Below, piece by piece: positions 54,662-63,903 of a DNA stretch of 64,000 nucleotides (positions are counted from its first letter, which is position 1; every line of letters begins with the position of its first letter). The DNA is from Bin87 sp965217175. Its GTDB lineage: Bacteria; Chloroflexota; Dehalococcoidia; Lucifugimonadales; UBA3495. The DNA lies in contig OZ244251.1 in the NCBI GenBank assembly GCA_965217175.1, forward strand, positions 248,001-312,000, written 5' to 3'. The notes beneath the pieces are model-generated. The model was not told the DNA's origin and ran no database searches. It worked only from the letters and a program-made list of their open reading frames with translations. The translations under genes and the position numbers were made by a program.

Positions 54662-56242
54662 ATGGGCAGCAGAAAAACTGGGCCAGGCGTGGAGAATGTA
54701 TATGAAGCCGCCGCCACATGGGTGGACCGCGCGCTGAAGGCCGACGACTCGCTCTTCACGCCGGGTAGCCCGATCTGGACTAAGTCCAATTTAGGACAAA
54801 TCCGAGAGCGATTCCTAGACCGTCCTGATTATGGCAACGGTACATTTTATGAAAAGCTGGAGCAACAGCTGGCAAACAGCCCTCCCCCGGTTTACCAACT
54901 GATGGCGGAGGTACTTTACGCTCATTTCCTGATCATTTGGCACCAAGGGATGGGCGGACCCAGGAAGCGTAACCAGATTGAGCAGGTACTGGATTGGGGG
55001 GCGCCGGTACACTCCTTGCCCCAGTATCTAGTCGACGGCCTGACTCCAGGGATAGCCAGGAGTCAAACGCTCAATTTGCACCGGCCGTTTCACATAGCTT
55101 TCATCATAGAATTCGCGGAACAGTGGAAAGACCTTACGGAGAACGAGAGGGTAATACTGCAAAATGATCCTTGGGCGTTCAAAGGATACCTGGCTGACCT
55201 GCCCTTCAGGAGCCGAATACTCAAGGACCATCCAAATACACCGGGTGCGCAGCGGGAAGCCTTGTTACATCTCGTGCATCCAGACTACTTTGAGGGCACG
55301 GTCTCGGTTCAACAGAAGGAAGAGATTGCCGGCGCGCCGGCCTTTGCCCATTTCATCACGGAAAACGAAGACGACGTCGATCAAAAGCTAGCGCAGATTC
55401 GCCGCCGGCTGGAAGCAGAACTGGGCCGTGATTTTGATTTTTACGACCGCGACGTGGGAGGAGTCGATATCCGCGCCAGATGGGATCCGGCGTCTAACCC
55501 CTGGGACGAGTTCATTCGCCAAGCCCAACGGTACGTTGCCTCGGGCAGATTGGAAACAGATGAACTCGATTACAAACTGGAGATGGCAGATCGACTGGCA
55601 GCGGCCCGCGCTGCCGTGCTTGCCGACGATTCCCAGTGGCGAGAGTTGCTGAGGCAGGCTCTTCGAGCCAGACCGGGTCATCCCATAGCCTGGCAGCTCG
55701 TGGACGACTTCCACAAATGGTGTTCCGACTTTCCCCAGGACGCGCGTTGGGCATTGCAAATGTTGTGGGATGGACGCAATCCGTCCGTGGCCGAACCGGT
55801 TCGCGACTTTGCCGAGATCCTCCCCGATTCTGCTTTGAGAGGCTCAGTGGGCAACAGAACCAACGTCATATCAGTGTTGCTCATGGGACTCGACGCGGAA
55901 AACTATCCGCCCTACAGGGTGCGGTTGTTTACCGAGGCCTACCGTCGTACCGGGTATCCCACGCCGGATCGTCAGGCGGACGAAGCCGATGTCTATGAGC
56001 ACGCCCTGGGTTTTTTGGATCGGTTCATTGACGAAGCGCGGGAGCGGGGGGTCGAGTTGCGCCATCGGCTAGACGCACAGTCAGTGGTCTGGCAAATCCC
56101 TGGCATGGACCCGGAAGAAAAGCAGCCACCGCCAGTCGCGCCGACTTCACCTTCCAGCCTCGAGGTCTTAGCAAACCAACTTTACCTGACCAGGGATTTC
56201 CTGCGCGAAATCGAGCTGATGCTGCTCGAAAAAAACAGGTGA
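54662..56242 (+). CDS. mcrB: McrB N-terminal part (zero frame), ends at slippery site
   Basis: The zero-frame product is 526 residues and contains an N-terminal region without recognised motifs (VYEAAATWVDRALKADDSLF onward) that would bind modified DNA or a partner, ending in SSLEVLANQLYLTRDFLREIE and the first AAA+ strand region. The frame stops (AGG TGA) right after CTC GAA AAA AAC at 56227-56238. A -1 shift there continues directly into VIFQGPPGTGKT. AAGGT is six bases before the ATG at 54662. See the C-terminal part and the regulatory entry. Confidence 0.85.
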   Translation: MGSRKTGPGVENVYEAAATWVDRALKADDSLFTPGSPIWTKSNLGQIRERFLDRPDYGNGTFYEKLEQQLANSPPPVYQLMAEVLYAHFLIIWHQGMGGPRKRNQIEQVLDWGAPVHSLPQYLVDGLTPGIARSQTLNLHRPFHIAFIIEFAEQWKDLTENERVILQNDPWAFKGYLADLPFRSRILKDHPNTPGAQREALLHLVHPDYFEGTVSVQQKEEIAGAPAFAHFITENEDDVDQKLAQIRRRLEAELGRDFDFYDRDVGGVDIRARWDPASNPWDEFIRQAQRYVASGRLETDELDYKLEMADRLAAARAAVLADDSQWRELLRQALRARPGHPIAWQLVDDFHKWCSDFPQDARWALQMLWDGRNPSVAEPVRDFAEILPDSALRGSVGNRTNVISVLLMGLDAENYPPYRVRLFTEAYRRTGYPTPDRQADEADVYEHALGFLDRFIDEARERGVELRHRLDAQSVVWQIPGMDPEEKQPPPVAPTSPSSLEVLANQLYLTRDFLREIELMLLEKNR

Positions 56243-56265
56243 TCTTTCAGGGTCCTCCCGGGACC
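56229..56265 (+). promoter_or_regulatory. Candidate -1 programmed frameshift site in mcrB
   Basis: Zero-frame codons GAA AAA AAC contain A-AAA-AAC in the correct register for tandem -1 slippage. After slipping the ribosome reads CAG GTG ATC TTT (QVIF) and the Walker A motif; without slipping it meets TGA two codons later. GGTCC-TCCCG-GGACC (56251-56265) can form a small downstream hairpin, 14 bases after the site, longer than the usual spacer. A sequencing loss of one A (A8 read as A7) gives the same picture. Confidence 0.5.
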
Positions 56266-57075
56266 GGAAAGACCTACGTCGCACAGAAACTGGCCGCTCA
56301 TCTGGCGGGATCTCCGGATCGGGTCCATCTGGTCCAACTCCACCCGTCGTACGCCTACGAAGATTTCGTGCAGGGGTTCAGGCCCAAACTAGTTGAGGGG
56401 CAGCCCGGCTTCGCCCGGGTCGACGGTCCACTGCTCCGTGCAGCAAAGCGGGCGCGTGCGGAACCCTATCTGAAGCATTTCCTGGTTATTGACGAGATCA
56501 ATCGTGGCAACGTGGCCAAGGTGTTCGGCGAGTTGTACTTCTTGCTGGAATACCGGGACCAGGCGATGCGCCTCCAGTACCAGGATGAAGATGACGATCC
56601 ATTCGCGTTGCCGGACAATCTGTACATCATAGGGACGATGAACACTGCCGACCGGTCGATAGCGCTGGTTGATTTGGCGTTGCGGCGGCGGTTCTATTTC
56701 GAGGATTTTCACCCTGACGCGGAACCGGTCAAAAGCGTGCTCCGCCATTGGCTGATGGACAAAGCTCCCGATATGGGTTGGGTCGCCGACGTTGTGCAAG
56801 TCGCCAATGAGCTACTGCAAGACGACCGGCACGCGGCCATAGGTCCCAGCTACTTCATGATGGAAGGCCTGGACGAAGAGGTAGTGCAACGCGTCTGGAG
56901 ACACAGCGTGCTTCCGTACCTGGCGGAGCGATTCTTCGGAGACGATGAGAGGCTGAAAGAGTTCGACCTAGAGCTACTGCGACGGACCGACGGGAGTGAT
57001 ACGGCTCTGGGATTATACCTCGACACTACGGGCGACGATGGGCGTTCGGAAGATGGCGAAGCCGACGGTCAGTGA
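56239..57075 (+). CDS. mcrB: McrB C-terminal AAA+ GTPase part (-1 frame)
   Basis: The 278-residue part has the McrB AAA+ signature: Walker A GPPGTGKT immediately at its start, HFLVIDEINRGN (Walker B), GTMNTADRSIALVD (McrB sensor 1) and RRRFYFEDF. McrB uses GTP to drive McrC nuclease on modified cytosine. A GTG at 56239 could start it (GTGA overlap), but that would leave out the strand and helix before the P-loop found at the end of the upstream frame, so a frameshift product is more likely. McrC follows with overlapping TGATG. Confidence 0.88.
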   Translation: MIFQGPPGTGKTYVAQKLAAHLAGSPDRVHLVQLHPSYAYEDFVQGFRPKLVEGQPGFARVDGPLLRAAKRARAEPYLKHFLVIDEINRGNVAKVFGELYFLLEYRDQAMRLQYQDEDDDPFALPDNLYIIGTMNTADRSIALVDLALRRRFYFEDFHPDAEPVKSVLRHWLMDKAPDMGWVADVVQVANELLQDDRHAAIGPSYFMMEGLDEEVVQRVWRHSVLPYLAERFFGDDERLKEFDLELLRRTDGSDTALGLYLDTTGDDGRSEDGEADGQ

Positions 57076-58289
57076 TGCGGCAAATCGACTTGGAGGAATA
57101 CGTCAAGAGCGAGCCGTATGCGCTGTCCGTAGACGAACGAGACGCGCTGCGCCAAGCGGTACCATCGCTCACAATAGAACCCGCCTCTATGGCATCTGGC
57201 GAGTATCACCTCACTCCAGAGTCGATGGTTGGCGCGGTCGAGGTCGGGTCGCTGTCGGTGCTTATCAGACCGAAGATAGGAATGAGTCATCTGCTCTCTT
57301 TGATCTGTTATGCGATGGGCAATTTCAGGCTTCGGCCTGAGTTCTTCGATTACGCGGAACACTATGCGTTGCCGGATGCTCTGGCATTGGCGCTGGTATC
57401 GGCCGCACGCCGAACTTTCGTGAACGGCCTTCTCCACGGATACCGCACGGAGGAGGAACCTCTCAACATCGTGCGTGGCCGCATCAGGTTTGAAGACCAG
57501 ATGAAGCTCCGGTTCGGCATCGCCCCGCCCATCGAGGTCCGTTACGACGAATTCACTGAAGACATCCTGGCGAACCAACTGGTGAAAGGCGCAGCGTACC
57601 GGTTGGCTCGTATGCGCCTGCGTTTGCAACCAGCCCGGCGCGGGTTGGCGTGGGTAGCCGACACCGTGGATGGCGTATCCCTGGTAGAGTTCAGTCGGAA
57701 CGAGGTTCCCGAAGTTCGCTTCAACCGGCTGAACGAGCACTACCGGGAGGTGGTCTCGCTATCCCGGCTCATTCTTCGCCACTGCGCTTTCGAATCAGGT
57801 CGGGGCACCTTACGCGCGTCGGGTTTCCTGGCTGATATGAACCAGGTCTTCCAAAATTTCGTCACCGAGGCGATCAGGCAAGCCTTGAACTTGCCTGCCC
57901 GTCATTTCTGCGAAAAATCCATCCCCAGCCTAGACGACGGCGGGCACATCCATCTTCGGCCGGACCTTACCTGGTGGGACGGCGGGTCCTGCGTATTCGT
58001 CGGCGACGCGAAATACAAAAACGTACTTGGACAACGGGTTCCTAACCGCGACCTCTACCAATTGCTGGCCTACGTCACCGCATTGGACCTGCCGGGTGGC
58101 CTGCTCATCTACGCCCATGGCGAAGCAGACGTGGGTACTTTTCTTTCCCGCCACTCAGGCAAGCGGCTGGAAGTCGCCGCGCTGGATCTTTCCGGCACGT
58201 TGGATCAGGTGCTCCGTCGCGTCCGCTCCCTCGCCAACAGGATCGAAAACCTCGCCGCCAAGGCCCGGGCCTGTCAACTGGTTGCTTGA
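57075..58289 (+). CDS. mcrC: McrC modification-dependent nuclease subunit
   Basis: McrC is the endonuclease partner of McrB. The 404-residue protein has an N-terminal domain with PKIGMSHLLSLICYAMG and RTFVNGLLHGYRTEEEP, and a C-terminal PD-(D/E)xK nuclease core: LRPDLTWWDGGSCVFVGDAKYK. The ATG at 57075 overlaps the mcrB stop (TGATG); a GTG at 57072 is also in frame. The complex would cut foreign DNA carrying modified cytosine. Confidence 0.93.
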   Translation: MRQIDLEEYVKSEPYALSVDERDALRQAVPSLTIEPASMASGEYHLTPESMVGAVEVGSLSVLIRPKIGMSHLLSLICYAMGNFRLRPEFFDYAEHYALPDALALALVSAARRTFVNGLLHGYRTEEEPLNIVRGRIRFEDQMKLRFGIAPPIEVRYDEFTEDILANQLVKGAAYRLARMRLRLQPARRGLAWVADTVDGVSLVEFSRNEVPEVRFNRLNEHYREVVSLSRLILRHCAFESGRGTLRASGFLADMNQVFQNFVTEAIRQALNLPARHFCEKSIPSLDDGGHIHLRPDLTWWDGGSCVFVGDAKYKNVLGQRVPNRDLYQLLAYVTALDLPGGLLIYAHGEADVGTFLSRHSGKRLEVAALDLSGTLDQVLRRVRSLANRIENLAAKARACQLVA

Positions 58290-58431
58290 TCCCCCGCTCG
58301 CGTTATTCTTGCTGGCGCAGGTTGAGTGTCCTACGTGAATCGATGATAGTAAAATGAAGCCGTATCTATTGGGGACAGGAAGCGGTACCCTCGCCCGCTG
58401 TGTCCAATCTACGGATGTATGGAAGTGACAG

Positions 58432-59415
58432 ATGTCGACTACCAGGCTATGCAAATTGGAGGTCTTACCAGTCCGCCAGGTTTGGCCCTTGGAGGACGAA
58501 GATTTCACGCCCTGGTTGGCCGAGAATCTGGAGATGCTGGGCGACCTATTGCGAATGGAACTGGACCTAGTGCGATCCGAAATCGCCACCGGACCGTTTT
58601 TCCTGGACATCCTGGCAAAAGTCACCGGCAGCGAGATCCGAGTAGCAATCGAAAACCAACTAGAATTGTCCGATCACGATCACCTCGGCAAGGTGCTCAC
58701 CTACGCCGCCGGACACGATACCCGATGCCTCGTTTGGGTCGCGCCTCACTTCACCGACGAGCACCTGTCAGCCATCGAGTGGCTCAACCGGTGGACATCC
58801 GACGAGATCGAAGTGTACGGCATTGAGGTTCGCGTTCTCAGGATAGACGATTCTGCCCCGGCTCCGGAGTTGCGCATAGCAGTCGCGCCCCAAGCACACC
58901 TGGATCGGATCAAACAGGCTGCCGATCGCGCGTTGCCGATCAACCAGTTATACCGGAACTTTTTCCAGCCCATAATCGGGCGTCTGCACGAATTGGGTTA
59001 CACCGACCGCACTACGGCCAATGCCAGGCCTTTCCAATTGATTGGCACGGGATTGCCGTTCAGAGAATACTATCTTTGGTTTTGGCGGGATCAAGCCGGC
59101 GTGGAGCTGCGGGTCATCTCCGACGATGGCAAACTCACCAATCAGATATTCGATACGTTGCGGGAACAACACCAAGAAGCGATGGAGAGAGGACTGGGTT
59201 CCCCGCTGCAATGGGACCGTTCTGGTGATCGAAAGTGGGCTTTCCTGGATATGACTATAGCGGGCACAATCTACCACCCAGAAGAAGAGCTGGACAACAT
59301 CAGGACCTGGATTGTGGAGAGTTTTCCCAAATTCCGAGACGCCATTCAACCTCGGCTGGACGCCGTGTTGCGCCGACTGGAAGCGGAAGGGGTACTGCCC
59401 GCCGAACAATCATGA
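58432..59415 (+). CDS. DUF4268 protein with PDDEXK-type N-terminus
   Basis: The 327-residue protein has an N-terminal nuclease-like domain, EIRVAIENQLELSDHDHLGKV, matching PD-(D/E)xK enzymes next to DUF4268, and a C-terminal DUF4268 domain (YLWFWRDQAGVELRVISDDG onward). DUF4268 proteins are frequent in defence regions. It follows mcrC after 142 bases and may be a separate anti-phage nuclease or an accessory to McrBC. Confidence 0.85.
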   Translation: MSTTRLCKLEVLPVRQVWPLEDEDFTPWLAENLEMLGDLLRMELDLVRSEIATGPFFLDILAKVTGSEIRVAIENQLELSDHDHLGKVLTYAAGHDTRCLVWVAPHFTDEHLSAIEWLNRWTSDEIEVYGIEVRVLRIDDSAPAPELRIAVAPQAHLDRIKQAADRALPINQLYRNFFQPIIGRLHELGYTDRTTANARPFQLIGTGLPFREYYLWFWRDQAGVELRVISDDGKLTNQIFDTLREQHQEAMERGLGSPLQWDRSGDRKWAFLDMTIAGTIYHPEEELDNIRTWIVESFPKFRDAIQPRLDAVLRRLEAEGVLPAEQS

Positions 59416-59438
59416 TTTCGGGGCGAAAGGATGGGAAA

Positions 59439-59798
59439 ATGGCTGGACTCTTGGACCTGATAGCTCGGGCTCCTTGGCGAGAAGCGGTCACTTACCGGGA
59501 CGCGTGGCCCCACGAATATGTCGTCGTAACAAAGGACGCGCAGCTGGAACTGTTGGTATCGGTCTGCGTCCGGTTGGCCAGGGGCGAGGGGGTGAAAGGG
59601 CACTTTTTCACCATGACCAACGACTATCTGTTCATCGGCGACTACAAATATTGGGTGCTTCCGCCCTGCGGCGAATTCGATCTGGAAAGCTCTCACGATG
59701 TGGTCATACTCAATCGCGCGCGCTTGTACCGGGACCGGCGTGATTTCATAATCAAGCCCGGCGACACGGGGAGACGGGAGGATTACCCGGGCCCCTAG
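59439..59798 (+). CDS. Small unknown protein in defence island
   Basis: This 119-residue protein has no motif that I recognise. It has a compact mixed alpha/beta pattern (EYVVVTKDAQLELLVSVCVRLA, then GHFFTMTNDYLFIGDYKYW). The ATG at 59439 has AAAGGA eight bases upstream; an ATG at 59412 overlaps the DUF4268 stop. It is last in the defence cluster and may belong with the DUF4268 gene. Confidence 0.65.
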   Translation: MAGLLDLIARAPWREAVTYRDAWPHEYVVVTKDAQLELLVSVCVRLARGEGVKGHFFTMTNDYLFIGDYKYWVLPPCGEFDLESSHDVVILNRARLYRDRRDFIIKPGDTGRREDYPGP

Positions 59799-59840
59799 CA
59801 CGCTTTAGAACAGGGGTTACGCCACTTGGAATCGAACGAC

Positions 59841-61151
59841 ATGAAAATCCTCAAGGTCATCCACGGTTACCCGATGCGCTACAACGCCGGCTCGGAGGTA
59901 TACTCCCAGAGTCTGGCGCAGGCACTGGCCGAACGCCACGAGGTTCACGTCTTCACCCGTCAGGAGAACGCCTTCCTGCCGGAATACGCCATGCAGACGG
60001 AGGCTGACCCCTCCCATCCTCGCATCCAGCTGCACCTCATCAACATGGCCCGTGCCCGCGACGGCTATCGTCACGCCGAGGTCGACGCTGCTTTCGCCGC
60101 ATTGCTGGACGAGCTACGACCCGATGTCGTCCACATCGGCCACCTCAACCACCTGTCCACGTCGCTGGTGTTCCCGGCCAAGGAGCGCCAGATCCCTGTC
60201 GTATTCACCCTCCATGACTACTGGTTGATGTGCCCACGGGGTCAGTTCATCCAGATGTACCCCGCCGATCCCTCCGACAACTGGGCGGTTTGCGACGGGC
60301 AGGACGATTGGAAGTGCGCGGTCCGTTGCTACCGGCGATACTTCGGCGCCAGCGAGGACCAAACCGACGAGGACGTTGGGTATTGGACCGGCTGGGTAGG
60401 TCGGCGCATGGCTCACGTCCGCGAGGTCTGCGACGCCGTGGACGTGTTCATCGCCCCTGCCAGGTACCTGCTGGAGAGATTCCGCGATGATTTCGGCCTG
60501 CCGAACGAAAAGTTGGTCTACCTGGACTATGGGTTCCACCTGGATCGTCTGGCGGAACGGCGGCGTGAACTGGGAGAACCTTTCACCTTCGGATACATCG
60601 GCACCCACATCCCGGCCAAGGGGATCAACCATCTCATCCAGGCCTTCGGGAACCTGTCGGGCGGTTCCCAACTTCGGATCTGGGGACGGCACCTGGGCGT
60701 GGAAACTGCCGGATTGCAGGCGCTGGCCGCCGCTCTGCCCGGTTCAGCGGGGAATCGCATCGAATGGGTTGGAGAATACCGTAACCCCGAGATCGTTTCC
60801 GAGGTGTTCAACCGGTGCGACGCCATCGTCGTGCCTTCGATCTGGGCCGAGAACTCACCGCTGGTAATCCATGAAGCCTTGCAGGCACGCGTGCCCGTGA
60901 TCACCGCCGATTATGGGGGAATGGCAGAGTACGTCCGCCACGAACAGAACGGCCTGTTGTTCCGGCACCGGGACCCCGAGTCTCTCGGCGACCAGATGCA
61001 GCGTTTGGTCGATGATCCGGACCTGGCCGGCCGGCTGGGCCAACGGGGTTATCTCCAAGCCACCGACGGAAACATACCGGACGTGGTACAGCATTCCCTG
61101 GACGTGGAACGCATCTACGCCGGGCTGATATCGGGAGCAAGCACGCCATGA
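59841..61151 (+). CDS. GT4-family glycosyltransferase
   Basis: The 436-residue protein is a GT-B fold retaining glycosyltransferase: MKILKVIHGYPMRYNAGSEV at the start, LRPDVVHIGHLNHL, HDYWLMCPRG, TFGYIGTHIPAKGINHLI (nucleotide-sugar domain), and VPSIWAENSPLVIHEALQA with the E(x7)E-type motif. The ATG at 59841 is preferred to the TTG at 59826. Its stop overlaps the radical SAM gene. It would transfer a sugar to an unknown acceptor, perhaps the product of the downstream enzymes. Confidence 0.93.
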   Translation: MKILKVIHGYPMRYNAGSEVYSQSLAQALAERHEVHVFTRQENAFLPEYAMQTEADPSHPRIQLHLINMARARDGYRHAEVDAAFAALLDELRPDVVHIGHLNHLSTSLVFPAKERQIPVVFTLHDYWLMCPRGQFIQMYPADPSDNWAVCDGQDDWKCAVRCYRRYFGASEDQTDEDVGYWTGWVGRRMAHVREVCDAVDVFIAPARYLLERFRDDFGLPNEKLVYLDYGFHLDRLAERRRELGEPFTFGYIGTHIPAKGINHLIQAFGNLSGGSQLRIWGRHLGVETAGLQALAAALPGSAGNRIEWVGEYRNPEIVSEVFNRCDAIVVPSIWAENSPLVIHEALQARVPVITADYGGMAEYVRHEQNGLLFRHRDPESLGDQMQRLVDDPDLAGRLGQRGYLQATDGNIPDVVQHSLDVERIYAGLISGASTP

Positions 61152-62215
61152 CCAGCAGAATCGCCGTATTCACCGACACCGGAGAGGCGAACGCGGGACC
61201 TTGGCGCATTACCTTCGACACCAACCCGGACGACTGCAACCTGCACTGCATCATGTGCGAGGACCACTCGCCCTACAGCGCCACACAGCATGACCGTCGG
61301 GCAGCGGGTCGTCCCAGGCGCCGCATGGGCATCGACCTGATCCGCCACGTGCTGGATGAGTCGACAGGGAACGGTCTTCGTGAAATCATCCCGTCGACCA
61401 TGGGCGAACCATTGCTGTATCGCCACTTCGACGAAATCATCGACCTGTGCACCGAGCACGGCGTCAAGCTGAACCTGACTACCAACGGGACGTTTCCGCA
61501 GCGGGGAGCACGGGCGTGGGCAGAGCGCATCGTGCCGGTGACGTCGGACGTCAAGATTTCCTGGAACGGATCCTCCAAAGCGACCCAGGAGAACGTGATG
61601 CTGGGGTCCAACTGGGATACCGTTCTGGACAACGTCCGCACGTTCATAGAGGTCAGGGATGCCCACGCTGCCGAAGGAGGCAACCGTTGTCGGGTGACCT
61701 TTCAACTGACTTTCATGGAAGTCAACTACTCGGAACTGCCCGACGTCGTCAAGCTAGCTGCCCAGCTAGGTGTAGACCGCGTAAAGGGTCACCATCTATG
61801 GGTCCATTTCAACCAGATTGGGCAGCAGTCCATGCGGCGAAGCGCCGATTCCATCCGCCGTTGGAACGAAGTAGTGGACGCCACATGCGCCGCTGCCGAT
61901 CGATACCGGTTGTACAACGGCGACAAGGTACTGCTGGAAAACGTGTTCAAGCTCGACGATTCCAACGACGAAGAGATCGCGAAGGGAGCCGAGTGTCCAT
62001 TCCTGGGCAGGGAAGCTTGGGTTGCGTCGGACGGACGGTTCAACCCCTGCTGCGCTCCGGATGCGCTGCGGCGGTCTTTAGGGGAGTTTGGCAATGTAAA
62101 CGAGGTCGGCCTCTACGAAATCTGGACCAGCGACGCCTATCGGAACCTGCGGACCAACCATATGCAGAACGCACTGTGCCAGGGCTGCAATATGCGGCGG
62201 CCGGAGTCGGCATGA
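61148..62215 (+). CDS. Radical SAM protein with SPASM-like C-terminus
   Basis: The 355-residue protein has the radical SAM cluster motif C30xxxC34xxC37 (CNLHCIMC), a barrel with EIIPSTMGEPLL and NLTTNGTF, and a C-terminal Cys-rich region (AECPFLGREAWVASDGRFN followed by PCC, then ALCQGCNMRR) like SPASM domains that bind extra Fe-S clusters. Such proteins modify peptides or small molecules. It overlaps the genes on both sides by ATGA, so it is tightly coupled. Confidence 0.92.
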   Translation: MTSRIAVFTDTGEANAGPWRITFDTNPDDCNLHCIMCEDHSPYSATQHDRRAAGRPRRRMGIDLIRHVLDESTGNGLREIIPSTMGEPLLYRHFDEIIDLCTEHGVKLNLTTNGTFPQRGARAWAERIVPVTSDVKISWNGSSKATQENVMLGSNWDTVLDNVRTFIEVRDAHAAEGGNRCRVTFQLTFMEVNYSELPDVVKLAAQLGVDRVKGHHLWVHFNQIGQQSMRRSADSIRRWNEVVDATCAAADRYRLYNGDKVLLENVFKLDDSNDEEIAKGAECPFLGREAWVASDGRFNPCCAPDALRRSLGEFGNVNEVGLYEIWTSDAYRNLRTNHMQNALCQGCNMRRPESA

Positions 62216-63903
62216 ACACCTTATGGAGGGAGTACTCCGTTGCTGCTGACGGAACTCATCACCAGATACACGGAACGCCGGTTTACAAAGCCCGTTTCGC
62301 TGAGGTTCTCAAGTTCCATGACCCAGGGTTGGCGCCGGTGCTCGATTCCTCCGGCGCTTACCACATCCATCCGGATGGTCAACCGGCCTATACGGCGCGT
62401 TACCTGAGGACTTTCGGTTACTACGAAGGACGCGCCGCCGTGGGGTCAGAGTCCGGATGGTTCCATGTCCTGGCCGATGGATCGCCCCTCTATGCAGAGC
62501 GTTACGCGTGGTGCGGCAATTTCCAGGGCGGGTTATGCACGGTGCGACAATTGGACGGGCGGTATTTCCACATCGTCGCCGGTGGCGGACCGGCTTACTC
62601 GCAGCGGTACCGCTATGCCGGCGACTTTCGAGACGGGATCGCTGTCGTGCAGCGGGATGACGGTCTCCACAGCCACATCGACGCCTCCGGACGTCTGCTT
62701 CACGGCAAATGGTTCCTGGACCTGGACGTATTTCACAAGAATCATGCCCGGGCCCGGGACGAGGGTGGGTGGCACCATGTGGACGCCCGTGGTGTTCCCT
62801 TGTACGACCATAGGTTCCGGCAGATCGAGCCTTTCTACAACAGCCAGGCTCAGGTAGAAGGACTCGACGGATCCTTGTCGGTTATCGACGAGGCAGGCCG
62901 GAGCGTGCTGGCGCTGAGGGGACCAACGGAGTCGCAGTTGCAGGCCCTTTCTGCAGATATGGTGGGGCACTGGCGCACCCAGGCCATTCGCGCTGCCGTG
63001 GAGTTGGGAGTGTTTGAGCAGGTTCCCGCATCGTCGTCCTCGCTTGAAGGTCAACTAGGCCTGGCTCCTGGTATGGGTATCAGGCTGCTGCGGGCACTGC
63101 GGGAGTTGGCGCTCATCGCCCACGACGACGCCGGCGTCCACCGCGTCACGGACCGAGGATCCTTCCTGGTTAACGGTCAACCTCTGTCGCTGTCCCACGC
63201 TGCTTCGCATTGGGGAGAACGATCCTACACAGCTTGGGGCGGGCTGATCGAGTCCCTGCGTTCAGGAAGGTCAGCGACTGCTGGACAGGACACCGGCACG
63301 ATATTCGATCAATTGCGGCGCGAAAGCGGGGAGCTGGCGAAATACCACGCAGCGATGGCGTCCTACGCCCGCCACGACTATTCCGCGCTGACAGATCAGG
63401 TGGACTTTGGGGTGCATCACAACATATTAGACGTGGGCGGCGGAACCGGCGAGTTATCCTTTGCGTTACTGGGAGCCTATCCCAACCTGACCGCCACGGT
63501 GATGGATCTTCCCGAGGTCGTCCGGCTGGCTCGGGTGCCCGACGATCTGCTCGATCGCTGCAAGTTCATTGCTGGCAATCTGTTCGAAGCATGGACCATC
63601 GGATCCGAAGCGGTGGCGATGGCAAGGGTGTTGCATGATTGGCCCGATGACGATGCTCTACGGATTCTGCGCCGCGCCCGGTCAGCCATATCTGAAGGCG
63701 GCACACTTTACATAGTGGAGATGGTGCTGGGCAATACATCGGGACGCGGCGGCCTGCTGGATTTGAACATGCTCGTGATGACGGGTGGCAAAGAGCGCAC
63801 CCAAGGGCAATTCGCTGAGCTGCTGTCAGCCACCGGGTTCGAGCTGGTGGACGTTACGCCAACGCAATCCGTGAGCTCGGTAGTCCGCGCTCGTGCAATA
63901 TGA
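62212..63903 (+). CDS. WG-repeat domain fused to SAM-dependent O-methyltransferase
   Basis: The 563-residue protein begins with about 245 residues of WG-like repeats of about 45 residues each (for example RYLRTFGYYEGRAAVGSESG, then RYAWCGNFQGGLCTVRQLDG and RYRYAGDFRDGIAVVQRDDG). A plant O-methyltransferase-like part follows: a dimerisation winged helix from about 250 and a Rossmann domain with LDVGGGTGELS at about 405 and HDWPDDDALRILRR. WG repeats mediate binding. The ATG at 62212 overlaps the radical SAM stop (ATGA). The methyl acceptor is unknown. Confidence 0.9.
   Translation: MNTLWREYSVAADGTHHQIHGTPVYKARFAEVLKFHDPGLAPVLDSSGAYHIHPDGQPAYTARYLRTFGYYEGRAAVGSESGWFHVLADGSPLYAERYAWCGNFQGGLCTVRQLDGRYFHIVAGGGPAYSQRYRYAGDFRDGIAVVQRDDGLHSHIDASGRLLHGKWFLDLDVFHKNHARARDEGGWHHVDARGVPLYDHRFRQIEPFYNSQAQVEGLDGSLSVIDEAGRSVLALRGPTESQLQALSADMVGHWRTQAIRAAVELGVFEQVPASSSSLEGQLGLAPGMGIRLLRALRELALIAHDDAGVHRVTDRGSFLVNGQPLSLSHAASHWGERSYTAWGGLIESLRSGRSATAGQDTGTIFDQLRRESGELAKYHAAMASYARHDYSALTDQVDFGVHHNILDVGGGTGELSFALLGAYPNLTATVMDLPEVVRLARVPDDLLDRCKFIAGNLFEAWTIGSEAVAMARVLHDWPDDDALRILRRARSAISEGGTLYIVEMVLGNTSGRGGLLDLNMLVMTGGKERTQGQFAELLSATGFELVDVTPTQSVSSVVRARAI

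Noticed and set aside
56239..57075. Stand-alone small AAA+ protein starting at GTG 56239
   Set aside because: It would begin right at the P-loop strand and lack the preceding conserved part, which is present in the upstream frame; a joined McrB fits better.
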